Source of the DNA: Bordetella genomosp. 13
GTDB taxonomy: Bacteria; Pseudomonadota; Gammaproteobacteria; Burkholderiales; Burkholderiaceae_B
NCBI RefSeq assembly: GCF_007679965.1
Contig: NZ_VEHL01000008.1
Location: forward strand, 1 to 64,000
Direction: 5' to 3'
DNA: 64,000 nucleotides
How positions within the stretch are numbered: the stretch's first letter is position 1; the number at the start of each line of letters is the position of its first letter. A model generated the notes under the pieces. That model was not told the DNA's origin. It was given only the letters and a program-made list of their open reading frames with translations, and ran no database searches. Made by a program: the position numbers and the translations under genes. Shown piece after piece: positions 46,875-54,620 of this stretch.

Positions 46875-47858
46875 ATGAAGACCCTACGCCGCATCATCGC
46901 CGGCGGCCTCGCGCTCGCCTCCACCCTCGGCCTGGCGGCCGGGGCGCATGCCGAGGACAAGTACCCGTCGCGTCCGATCACCCTGGTCAATCCGTACGCC
47001 GTCGGCGGCCCCGCCGACCTGCTGGGCCGCGCGCTGGCCAAGGGATTGGGCGACGCGCTGGGCCAACCCGTCATCGTCGAGAACAAGGCGGGCGGCGGCG
47101 CGTCCATCGGCACGGGCTACGTCGCCAAGGCGGCGCCGGACGGCTATACGCTGCTGATCGGCACGGCGGCCGCGCACACCGTCACGCCCGCCGCCACCAA
47201 GGTGCCGTATGACGGCATCGCCGATTTCGAATTCGTCGGCATGGTGGCCAACGTGCCGAACGTGCTGACCGTGCATCCTTCGGTGAAGGCGAACAACCTG
47301 AAGGAATTCATCGCGCTGGCCAAGTCGCAGCCGGGCAAGCTGAATTATGTGTCGGCCGGCCTGGGCAGCTCGCCCCACATCGGCGGCGAGATGTTCAAGC
47401 AGGCTGCCGGCGTCGATCTGGTCCATGTGCCTTACAAAGGGGCCGCGCCGGCCGTCAACGACATGGTCGCGGGCACCGTGCCGATCGGCTTCCTCAACAT
47501 CTCTGCCAGCCTGCCGTTCATCAAGTCCGATCGCCTGCGCGCGCTGGCCTATGGCGGCGCCAGGCGCTCGCCCGACCTGCCCGACGTGCCGACCTTCGCG
47601 GAAGCCGGCCTGAAGGGCCTGGAGATGGGCAGCTGGTATAGCCTGGCGGTGCCGGCCAAGACGCCGCCGGCCGTGGTCGACAAGCTGGTGCAGGCCCTGC
47701 AGAAGGTGCAGGCCGATCCCGAGTTCAAGAAGCTGCTGGCCAGCCAGAATGCGGAAGTGATGCCGCAGATGAAGGCGCAGGCCCGGGACTATATCCGCGA
47801 CGACGGCAAGCGCCTGGCCGAGCTGGTGCGCACCACCGGCATGAAACTGAAGGACTGA
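46875..47858 (+). CDS. Bug-family (TctC-like) periplasmic solute receptor
   Basis: A 327-residue tripartite-tricarboxylate-transporter receptor of the Bug family, abundant in Bordetella and relatives. A cleavable signal peptide ends AHA|EDKYPSRPI. The fold markers are ITLVNPYAVGGPADLLGR near the N-terminus and GGGASIGTGYVAKAAPDGYTLL. Bug proteins bind small carboxylates or amino acids. No TctA/TctB membrane genes are present in the window, so it must share a transporter or act as a sensor. Its position inside the operon suggests it binds the operon's substrate. Confidence 0.93.
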   Translation: MKTLRRIIAGGLALASTLGLAAGAHAEDKYPSRPITLVNPYAVGGPADLLGRALAKGLGDALGQPVIVENKAGGGASIGTGYVAKAAPDGYTLLIGTAAAHTVTPAATKVPYDGIADFEFVGMVANVPNVLTVHPSVKANNLKEFIALAKSQPGKLNYVSAGLGSSPHIGGEMFKQAAGVDLVHVPYKGAAPAVNDMVAGTVPIGFLNISASLPFIKSDRLRALAYGGARRSPDLPDVPTFAEAGLKGLEMGSWYSLAVPAKTPPAVVDKLVQALQKVQADPEFKKLLASQNAEVMPQMKAQARDYIRDDGKRLAELVRTTGMKLKD

Positions 47859-47875
47859 GCGAGAGGAGCACGAGC

Positions 47876-48652
47876 ATGACGTATCCCGAATTCACCACGC
47901 TGCGGCTGGCGCTGCAGGGGCCGGTGGCCACGCTGTGGCTGGCCCGGCCGGACAGCCGCAACGCCCTGAATCTGGCCATGTGCCGCGAGCTGACGGCGGC
48001 CTGCGAGGCCCTCGAGGCCGACGACGCCGTGCGCGTCATCCTCGTGCGCGGCGAAGGCGTGGCCTTCTGCGCCGGGGCTGACCTGAAGGAACGCCAGGGC
48101 ATGAGTCCCGCCGAGATGGTGGCGCGCCGCGTCGAGGGCTTCACGGCCTATGCCGCGCTGGAGGCGCTGTCCAAGCCCATCATCGCGGCGGTGCATGGCG
48201 CGGCCTTCGGTTCGGGCTGCGAGATCGCCGCCGCCTGCGATTTCGTGCTGGGCACGCCTGGCGCCGCCTTCAAGTATCCGGAAGTCGGCTGGGGCACCGT
48301 GGGCGCCACGCAGCGCCTGCCGCGCATCGTCGGCCGGCGCATGGCCAAGGAACTGCTGTACACGGGCCGCGTGGTCGATGCGCAGGAGGCCTTGCAGCTG
48401 GGCATGCTCAACCACGTGTACGCGCCGGAGGAGTTCGACGCGCGCCTGGCCGAGATGGCCGAGCGCATCGCGGCGGCCAATCCGCTGACGGTCAGCCTCA
48501 CCAAGCGCAGCATCGACGGCGGCCTCGACACCACGCGCGAGGGCGCGATGGCGGTCGAACTGCTGGCCATCCAGGAGAATCTCAGGCACAGCGACTGGCA
48601 GAAGGCCATCGCCGGCTTCGGCAGGAAGGGGCAGGGCGATGCGGCTGCTTGA
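47876..48652 (+). CDS. Enoyl-CoA hydratase/isomerase (crotonase) family, second copy
   Basis: A 258-residue crotonase, quite different from the copy at 44886. Oxyanion-hole segments are FCAGADLKERQG and VHGAAFGSGCEIAAACDFVL; the first catalytic Glu is present (GCEIAA). In the second region KYPEVGWGTVGATQRL the Glu is also kept. This makes it the better candidate for a true hydratase, of the methylglutaconyl-CoA-hydratase or enoyl-CoA-hydratase kind. The ATG has AGGAG upstream, and its 3' end overlaps the ligase gene by 14 bp. Confidence 0.9.
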   Translation: MTYPEFTTLRLALQGPVATLWLARPDSRNALNLAMCRELTAACEALEADDAVRVILVRGEGVAFCAGADLKERQGMSPAEMVARRVEGFTAYAALEALSKPIIAAVHGAAFGSGCEIAAACDFVLGTPGAAFKYPEVGWGTVGATQRLPRIVGRRMAKELLYTGRVVDAQEALQLGMLNHVYAPEEFDARLAEMAERIAAANPLTVSLTKRSIDGGLDTTREGAMAVELLAIQENLRHSDWQKAIAGFGRKGQGDAAA

Positions 48653-50300
48653 CGATGCGTTCGTGCCCGTGCCATTGACGCTGGCCCAGGTGCTGGACGC
48701 CACGGTCCGCTCGCGTGGTCCGCAGGAAGCCTACGTGGGCCCCGGCGAACGCCACACCTGGGCGCAGATCCAGTCGCAGAGCCGCCGCATCGCGGCCGCC
48801 CTGCACGCCGCCGGCATCGCGCGCGGCGACCACGTCGGCCTGATGCTGGGCAACTCGGGCCTGTGGATCGCCGCCTTCTACGCCTGCGCCGCCATCGGCG
48901 CGGTCACCGTCCCGGTCAACACGCGCTTCAAGGCCGACGAGCTGCTGTTCTGCCTGAAGCAGTCGGACGTGCGCTTGCTGATCCACGCCGACAGCTTCCT
49001 GGGCATCGATTTCGCTGGCCTGCTGCGCCAGGTCGAACCGGCCGTGGACCAGCAGTTGCCCGGTCAGGCATTGCCCGAACTGCGCACTGTCGTCACCGTG
49101 GGCGCGCCCTCCGCCGCGGCGGGCGCCATCGGCTTCGAGGCCTTCCTGGACGCAGGCAGCCGCGTATCGGCCGACCTGCTGGACCAGCTGGCCCAGCAGG
49201 TCGAGCCGCGCGACGTGCTGCTCATCCAGTACACCTCGGGCACCACGTCGTTCCCCAAGGGCGTGATGCTCAGCCACGCCAACATGCTGGGCGACGCGGC
49301 CAGCGTGGCGCGCCGCATGGGCGTGAAGCCCGACGACCGGTACTTCAGCATCCGGCCGTTCTTCCACGTGGCCGGCAGCACGCTATCGGTGCTGGTGGCG
49401 CTGGCCTCGGGATGCTGCCTGCTGAGCATGCCGAAGTTCGACGTCGCCCTGGCGCTGAAGACGCTGGAAGAAGAGCGCTGCACGCTGACGTCCGGCAACG
49501 ACACCATCTTCCTGATGCTGATGGGCCATCCCGATTTCGACGCCGGCCGCCTGCACTTGCAGGGCGGCTGGGCCGCGGCCGGACCCGAGGTGATGCAGAA
49601 GATCCGCGACGTGATGAAGGTGCCGCACATGTGCAACGCCTACGGCCAGTCCGAGGCCTCGCCCAACGTGCTGCTGAGCGATCGCGACGACGTGTTCGAG
49701 CTGCGCCGCGACGGCTACATGCTGCCGCACCCGGGCGTGGACGTGCGCATCGCCGACAGCGACAGCGGCGCCGTGCTGGCGCCGGGCGCGGGGCAGGGCG
49801 AGATCCAGGTGCGCGGCTGGAACGTGATGCGCGGCTATTACCGCATGCCCGAGCAGACGGCCAAGGCCTTCACCGAAGACGGCTGGCTGCGCACCGGCGA
49901 CATGGGCGAGCAGCGCGCCGACGGCCGCATCCGCATGGTCGGCCGGCTGAAGGACATGTACCGCGTGGGCGGCGAGAACGTGGCGCCCGCCGAAGTGGAA
50001 GAAGTGCTGCACGCGCATCCCGCCGTGCAGCAGGCGCAGGTGATCGGCGTGCCCGACGCGCGCCTGGGCGAGGTGACGGGGGCGTTCGTGCTGCTGAAGG
50101 CCGGCCAGCAGGCCAGCGGCGAAGAACTGGTGGCGTGGTGCAAGGCGCGCTGCGCGAACTTCAAGGTGCCGCGCTACCTCAGCCTGGTCGACACCTTCGA
50201 GAACATCGGCATGACCGGCAGCAGCAAAGTGCAGAAGAACAAGCTGCGCGACCATGCCGTGAAGCTGTGGAACATCCAATCCGATACGGTGGCGCCATGA
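48639..50300 (+). CDS. Acyl-CoA synthetase (AMP-forming)
   Basis: A 553-residue ANL-family ligase. The phosphate loop is YTSGTTSFPKG (about residues 198-208); GQSEASPN, GWLRTGDMG and GRLKDMYRVGGENVAP follow. The catalytic lysine is Lys530 in GSSKVQKNKLR. It activates a carboxylic acid with ATP and CoA, in parallel with the CoA-transferase of the same operon. Its start lies within the preceding crotonase gene and its stop overlaps the lyase ATG, so the three are tightly coupled. The acid is unknown. Confidence 0.91.
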   Translation: MRLLDDAFVPVPLTLAQVLDATVRSRGPQEAYVGPGERHTWAQIQSQSRRIAAALHAAGIARGDHVGLMLGNSGLWIAAFYACAAIGAVTVPVNTRFKADELLFCLKQSDVRLLIHADSFLGIDFAGLLRQVEPAVDQQLPGQALPELRTVVTVGAPSAAAGAIGFEAFLDAGSRVSADLLDQLAQQVEPRDVLLIQYTSGTTSFPKGVMLSHANMLGDAASVARRMGVKPDDRYFSIRPFFHVAGSTLSVLVALASGCCLLSMPKFDVALALKTLEEERCTLTSGNDTIFLMLMGHPDFDAGRLHLQGGWAAAGPEVMQKIRDVMKVPHMCNAYGQSEASPNVLLSDRDDVFELRRDGYMLPHPGVDVRIADSDSGAVLAPGAGQGEIQVRGWNVMRGYYRMPEQTAKAFTEDGWLRTGDMGEQRADGRIRMVGRLKDMYRVGGENVAPAEVEEVLHAHPAVQQAQVIGVPDARLGEVTGAFVLLKAGQQASGEELVAWCKARCANFKVPRYLSLVDTFENIGMTGSSKVQKNKLRDHAVKLWNIQSDTVAP

Positions 50301-51271
50301 CGCAGGACTTTTCGCTGGAAGACGACGGCCGCGATGTGGTGCTGTGCGAGTGCTACGCGCGCGACGGGTTGCAGCACGAACCTCAGATGCTGCCCACCGA
50401 GGCCAAGGTCGACCTGATCCACCGCTTCGCCGAGCTGGGCTTCGCGCGGGTCGAAGCCACGTCTTACTCCAACCCCAAGGTGGTGCCGCAGTTCGGTGAC
50501 GCCAGCGAGCTGCTGCGCGCCCTGCCGCGCCGCGCGGGCGTGTTCTACAAGGCCACTTGCGCCAACCTGCGGGCCGTGCAGCGCGCGCTGGCCGATGCCG
50601 ACGCCGGCTTCGGCGCCAACGAGATCAGCCTGCTGGTCTCGGCCACCGACACCCATTCGATGAAGAACCTGGCGCGCAGCCGCGCCGACCAGTGGCGGAA
50701 CATCGCCGAGATGGCCGCGGCGGCGGCCGGCCGCTTCCGCCTCATCGGCACGATCTCGATGGCGTTCGGCTGCCCCTTCGAAGGCCGCGTGGACCCGCGC
50801 AGCGTGCTGGACGACGTGGGCCGCATGCGCGACGCGGGCGTGCGCCACATCACGCTGGGCGACACCATCGGCACGGCCACGCCGCGCACCACCCACGCCC
50901 TGTTCCGCCTGATGCGCGCCGACTTTCCGGACGTGGTGCCCATCGCCCATTTCCACGACACGCGCGGCACCGGGCTGGTCAACTACGTCGCGGCGCTGGA
51001 GGCCGGCGTGCGCCACTTCGATTGCGCGCTGGGCGGCGTGGGCGGGCACCCCACCAAGGTGAAGTACGGCGGCGGGCACACGGGCAACGTCAGCAGCGAG
51101 GACCTGATCGACCTGTTCGAGAACATGGGCGTGAAGACCGGCATCGACATGGACGGCCTGCTGGACGCCGTGCAGGCCTGCGAGGCCGCGCTGGGCCGCG
51201 AGTTGCACGGCCGCGTGGCGCGCAGCGGCCTGAATCCCCTGCGCACGGCCACGCCCCCGCACGGAGCATGA
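50297..51271 (+). CDS. HMG-CoA lyase-like (DRE-TIM metallolyase) enzyme, reactive Cys replaced
   Basis: A 324-residue TIM-barrel lyase. The catalytic Arg22-Asp23 pair (ECYARDGLQHE) and the metal histidines His218 and His220 (HFHDTRG) fit 3-hydroxy-3-methylglutaryl-CoA lyase. The loop that holds the reactive cysteine (GG-C-PYA, Cys266 of the human enzyme) reads GGVGGHPTKVKYGGGHTGN here, with His251 in the Cys position and about three extra residues before the conserved TGN. It should still cleave a 3-hydroxyacyl-CoA by a retro-Claisen step, but on a different substrate. It is coupled to the ligase by ATGA overlap. Confidence 0.85.
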   Translation: MTQDFSLEDDGRDVVLCECYARDGLQHEPQMLPTEAKVDLIHRFAELGFARVEATSYSNPKVVPQFGDASELLRALPRRAGVFYKATCANLRAVQRALADADAGFGANEISLLVSATDTHSMKNLARSRADQWRNIAEMAAAAAGRFRLIGTISMAFGCPFEGRVDPRSVLDDVGRMRDAGVRHITLGDTIGTATPRTTHALFRLMRADFPDVVPIAHFHDTRGTGLVNYVAALEAGVRHFDCALGGVGGHPTKVKYGGGHTGNVSSEDLIDLFENMGVKTGIDMDGLLDAVQACEAALGRELHGRVARSGLNPLRTATPPHGA

Positions 51272-51354
51272 GGCTCCAGGCGTCCCGGCCCCGCGCTTGT
51301 AGCGGGGCGGGGTCTTGGGGGAAACTATCGACCTGTATACGCACTCCTTACGCC

Positions 51355-51891
51355 ATGCCGCAATCCGCAATTCCCGACACCGACGCCGCCGCGCCCGGCA
51401 TGCCCGCCGCGCGGCACTTCAAGGAACTCGTCTCCTTCCGCATGAACATGCTGGCCAGCACCTGGACCCGGCTGGCCGCGGAATCCAACGAACGCGACTT
51501 CCAGATCGATGCGCGCGAGTGGCGCATCGTCGGCATGCTGGGCACGCAGGCGCCCATGTCGCTGCAGGGCCTGGCCCGCGAGATCAACGTGGACAAGAGC
51601 CAGGCCAGCCGCTCGGTGTCCGCGCTGATCGAGCGCGGCCTGCTGCAGCGCGAGTCCGACGAGAGCGATGGCCGGGGCGTGCAGCTGAGCCTGACGCGCC
51701 AGGGCCTGCAACTCTATCGCAAGGTGTTCCCCAAGGCGGTGAAGCGCAACGAGGAACTGCTCTCGGTGCTCAGCGCCAGCGAGCGGGCGGTGTTCGATCG
51801 GGCGCTGGACCTGCTGACGGAGCATGCGCAGGCGACATTGTCGACGTCGCGCGAGGCGCGCAAGCGCGGGGTGCGCAAGAGCGCGGGATAG
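51355..51891 (+). CDS. MarR-family regulator at the end of the acyl-CoA operon
   Basis: A 178-residue winged-helix MarR protein (MSLQGLAREINVDKSQASRSVSALIERGLLQRE is the recognition region; the wing ends ESDGRGVQLSLT). It lies 83 bp after the lyase gene, with a hairpin (51288-51308, GCCCCGC / GCGGGGC) in between, so it may have its own promoter. MarR proteins near aromatic or aryl-CoA genes often sense CoA thioesters; that is the likely mode here. The AT-rich palindromic region before 43879 is the natural operator candidate. Confidence 0.88.
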   Translation: MPQSAIPDTDAAAPGMPAARHFKELVSFRMNMLASTWTRLAAESNERDFQIDAREWRIVGMLGTQAPMSLQGLAREINVDKSQASRSVSALIERGLLQRESDESDGRGVQLSLTRQGLQLYRKVFPKAVKRNEELLSVLSASERAVFDRALDLLTEHAQATLSTSREARKRGVRKSAG

Positions 51892-51965
51892 CGAGCGCGC
51901 GGGCTGTCCGCGCCACGCCATGCGCTGGTCTGGGCCGCTGGGCCACGACATCGATACCAAAGCAG

Positions 51966-51992
51966 AAGGCCGGCGTTGTCAACGCCGGCCTT
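51966..51992. terminator. Hairpin between convergent MarR genes
   Basis: A perfect 12-bp stem AAGGCCGGCGTT / AACGCCGGCCTT with loop GTC. The minus-strand side is followed by CTGCTTT and the plus-strand side by CCCGC, so it suits the minus-strand gene better but may serve both. Confidence 0.65.
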
Positions 51993-52019
51993 CCCGCATG
52001 AACCCCTATCGAACAACGA

Positions 52020-52571
52020 TCAGTCGTTCAGGTCCAGTCCATGCCTGGCGTGCAGCCACGCCATCGTGTCGTGCCGCAGCGTACGGATGTACTGCTTCAG
52101 GAACGCCTGCACCGCCTGCAGCTGCTGCGGGTCGAACTGGCGGCCGATGAAGGCGACCTCGTCGGCCTGCGTCTGGCGCTCGCGCTCGAGATCGCGGCAG
52201 CGCTCGGCCACGGGGCGGATCACGATCACGCGGCGATCCAGAGGGTGGCGGCCCCGCTGCACGTAACCGGCGGCTTCCAGCCGGTTGATCAGCGCGGTGG
52301 TGCCGCCCCAGCTGATGCCCATCAACTGCCCCAGCTGGCCGGTGGGCAGGGCTTCGAACTCCTGCACCAGTTCCAGGGCCTTCAGTTCCGTCAGCGACAG
52401 TCCAAGCTTCTCGGCGATGGCGGCCTGGGTGGCCGAGAGGTACACCCCGAGCTGCCGGCTCATGACCAGCGCGATGTCGTCGATCGGGCCCGTGCGGTGC
52501 ATGGGGTCGTAGCCGTCGTTCCCGTCCGACCTGCGGTCTTGCTGCATGTAGATGCGGTCCGTTTCCAGCAT
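52020..52571 (-). CDS. MarR-family regulator next to the repeat lipoprotein
   Basis: A 183-residue MarR protein with a 35-residue polar N-terminal extension before the dimer helices. The DNA-binding part reads LPTGQLGQLMGISWGGTTALINRLEAAGYVQR with wing HPLDRRVIVIRP. ATG 52571 has GGAG upstream. It starts 35 bp after the stop of the Gly-rich lipoprotein on the same strand, so it may be co-transcribed with it and regulate the tpsB-lipoprotein unit. It is not closely similar to the MarR gene at 51355. Confidence 0.87.
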   Translation of the reverse strand: MLETDRIYMQQDRRSDGNDGYDPMHRTGPIDDIALVMSRQLGVYLSATQAAIAEKLGLSLTELKALELVQEFEALPTGQLGQLMGISWGGTTALINRLEAAGYVQRGRHPLDRRVIVIRPVAERCRDLERERQTQADEVAFIGRQFDPQQLQAVQAFLKQYIRTLRHDTMAWLHARHGLDLND

Positions 52572-52606
52572 GGTGTCGCTCCGTCTTGTTCTGGATGGGC
52601 TGTGGA

Positions 52607-54322
52607 TTACTTCAGGCTGGCCGTGACGCCGCCCAGCACGCCGCCGAGCAGGCCGCCGTTCTGGCCACCGCCCAGCAGGCCGCCGAGCAGGCCGCCGTTG
52701 TTGGCGGGCGCCGTCGAGCCGCCCGTGGTGGTCGCCGCGCCGCCGCCAGCCGCCGCGCCGCCGCCGGTGGTGACCGTCGTGCCGCCCGTGCTGACCGACG
52801 TCGAACCGCCGACCGCCACCACACCGCCCAGCAGGCCACCCAGCAGGCCGCCATTCTGGCCACCGCCGACCACGCCGCCCAACAGGCCGCCGTTGGCCGT
52901 GCCGCCCGAGCCCGTGCCGCCGGTGGCGCCGCCCGTCACGCCGCCCAGCAGGCCCGTGATCGGAGCCAGCAGGCCGCCGTTGTTGCCGCCGGTGGCGCCG
53001 CCCGTCACACCGCCCAGCAGGCCGGTCACAGGAGCGAGCAGGCCGCCGTTGTTGCCGCCGGTGGCGCCACCCGTCACGCCGCCCAACAGGCCGGTCACCG
53101 GAGCCAGCAGGCCGCCCGTGCCGCCGCCTGCCGCGCCACCGGTCAGGCCGCCCAGCAGGCCGCCCGTCACCGGGGTCAACAGGCCGTTGTCGCCCGTCAG
53201 GCCCAGGCCGCCGGTCAGCGAGTTGACCGCGCCGGTCACGCTGGACAGGGTGTTGCCCAGCGGGTTGGCGTTGGCCCCGGCATGCACCAGGCCGCCGGCG
53301 CTGGTGACGGCATTGCCGACGTTGGTCAGCACGCCGTTCAGGCCCAGCGCGCCGCCGGGCACGCTGCCGCCGGCGTTGGCCACCGTACCGCCGATGCTGC
53401 TCAGCAGGCCGGCCACGGGAGCGCCCAGGCCGGTGGTGTCACCCACTTGCTGCGTCAGGCCCGTGACGGTGCCGGCTACCGGCGACACCACCGGATCCAG
53501 CGCCTTGCCGACGCCGCCCAGCGCGCCTTCCAGGCCTGCCGGGACCACGTTGTCCAACGCCGAGCCGGCGTTGGCCAGGGTCGGCTCCAGGATCGGCGTG
53601 GACGGGCCGCTCAGCACGCCGCCGGCCACGCCGCCGACCAACTGATTCACCGGCTGCAGCAGGCCGCCTTCGCCGCCCAGGGCGCCGGTCAGCGCGCCGA
53701 CGGCGTTGGTGGCGTTGCCCACGATGGTGGTCAGCGGTTGGGGATTGTCGGGATTGGCGTTCAGCAGCCCCCCGACGCTGCCGACCGTGTCGCCCAGGCC
53801 GCTCACCAGGCCGCCGAGGCCGGTGCTCAGGTTGCCGGGCAGGCCGGTGCCGCCGAGCGTGTCGCCCAGGTTGCTGACGGTGCCGCCCACCTGCTGCAGC
53901 ACGCCGTCCACGGGTTGGCCCAGGCCGGTGGTGGCGCCGACTTGCTGCGTCAGGCCGGTAACGGTGTCGACGACCGGGACAAGGGTCGGATCCAGCGCGG
54001 CGCCGACGCCGGCCAGCGAACCCGACGAACCGATCGGCAGCAGGCCGTCGACGGCCGTGCCGGTGTTGCCCAGCGCGGTTTCCAGCAGCCCCGCGTTGGC
54101 GGTCGGGTTATTGGGATTGTTGGGATTATTGGGATCGCCGGGATTATTCGGATTGCCCGGGCCCGTCGGATCCGTGGGCACTTCCCCGCCGCCGGCGACG
54201 TTGCCGTTGGAACGATGGCCGCCACCGCCTCCGCAGCCCACCAGCGCCACGGCCAGCATGGCCGAAACGAGAGGGGCAATCAGACGGCTACGCTTGGCTT
54301 GGTTTTCTTGCTTGGCAGACAT
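52607..54322 (-). CDS. Gly/Leu-rich repeat lipoprotein
   Basis: A 571-residue surface or envelope lipoprotein. The signal ends in a lipobox (VALVGC|GGGGG), followed by a Pro/Asn linker built from NNP repeats (residues 55-75). The rest is low-complexity: an approximately 50-residue module containing TVTGLTQQVG..TGLG.PV occurs twice. Three tandem 23-residue units GGLLAPVTGLLGGVTGG.. follow, and the C-terminus is GGLLGG-rich. Proteins like this are often auto-annotated as collagen-like, but there is no Gly-X-Y periodicity. AGGAG precedes the ATG. No TPS secretion domain is seen although a TpsB transporter gene lies directly upstream. Its role is unknown; a structural or adhesive one is a guess. 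Confidence 0.85.
   Translation of the reverse strand: MSAKQENQAKRSRLIAPLVSAMLAVALVGCGGGGGHRSNGNVAGGGEVPTDPTGPGNPNNPGDPNNPNNPNNPTANAGLLETALGNTGTAVDGLLPIGSSGSLAGVGAALDPTLVPVVDTVTGLTQQVGATTGLGQPVDGVLQQVGGTVSNLGDTLGGTGLPGNLSTGLGGLVSGLGDTVGSVGGLLNANPDNPQPLTTIVGNATNAVGALTGALGGEGGLLQPVNQLVGGVAGGVLSGPSTPILEPTLANAGSALDNVVPAGLEGALGGVGKALDPVVSPVAGTVTGLTQQVGDTTGLGAPVAGLLSSIGGTVANAGGSVPGGALGLNGVLTNVGNAVTSAGGLVHAGANANPLGNTLSSVTGAVNSLTGGLGLTGDNGLLTPVTGGLLGGLTGGAAGGGTGGLLAPVTGLLGGVTGGATGGNNGGLLAPVTGLLGGVTGGATGGNNGGLLAPITGLLGGVTGGATGGTGSGGTANGGLLGGVVGGGQNGGLLGGLLGGVVAVGGSTSVSTGGTTVTTGGGAAAGGGAATTTGGSTAPANNGGLLGGLLGGGQNGGLLGGVLGGVTASLK
52920..53126. repeat. Three tandem 69-bp repeats in the lipoprotein gene
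   Basis: Units begin at 52920, 52989 and 53058, each with CCGGTGGCGCC, and encode near-identical 23-residue blocks. Copies differ at a few bases, mostly silent. The length in whole codons lets copy number vary without a frameshift. Confidence 0.85.
54105..54155. repeat. 9-bp TTGGGATTA-type repeat encoding the Asn/Pro linker
   Basis: Several imperfect head-to-tail copies of a 9-bp unit (TTGGGATTA/G) encode the NNP repeats behind the lipobox. They are in frame, so slippage would change linker length only. Confidence 0.7.
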
Positions 54323-54620
54323 GGTGAGCTCCTGCTCATTAGGTTGGGAATTCAGGCCACGCTGTTGGGCCCGATACCCTACCTATGCACAATCCATGCC
54401 AGCTTTTTGAAAGTCGCGTAAACCGCCCGCCATGGTTTACCCAGGGTGCTCCGAATATCCTTTTTAATCAGAGTGTTGGGGCGAGAAGCTCAGAAACGAC
54501 AAGTGAATTAAAGTCCGCCGAACCTGACTTCCAGGGCGTTGGGAATGTTGTTTTTCTGCGAATATCCGGGTGACGTTACGGGGGGCGTTACGTTGGCGTT
54601 ACGTAACGGAAACTCCCCAA
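54323..54620. other. Gap between tpsB-like gene and lipoprotein gene
   Basis: 298 bp, more AT-rich than the genes around it, and upstream of the lipoprotein on the minus strand. Near the tpsB end are three direct copies of CGTTACG at 54574, 54586 and 54597, about one helical turn apart. The third is part of the palindrome CGTTACGTAACG (54597-54608). This looks like an operator array. I saw no gene and no clear terminator, so the lipoprotein may have its own promoter here. Confidence 0.5.

Noticed and set aside
52920..53126. Regular repeats considered as a CRISPR array
   Set aside because: The units are head-to-tail, in frame and without unique spacers. They encode protein repeats.
52607..54322. 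Collagen-like triple-helix protein
   Set aside because: Glycine is abundant but not at every third residue, and the periods are 23 and about 50 residues.
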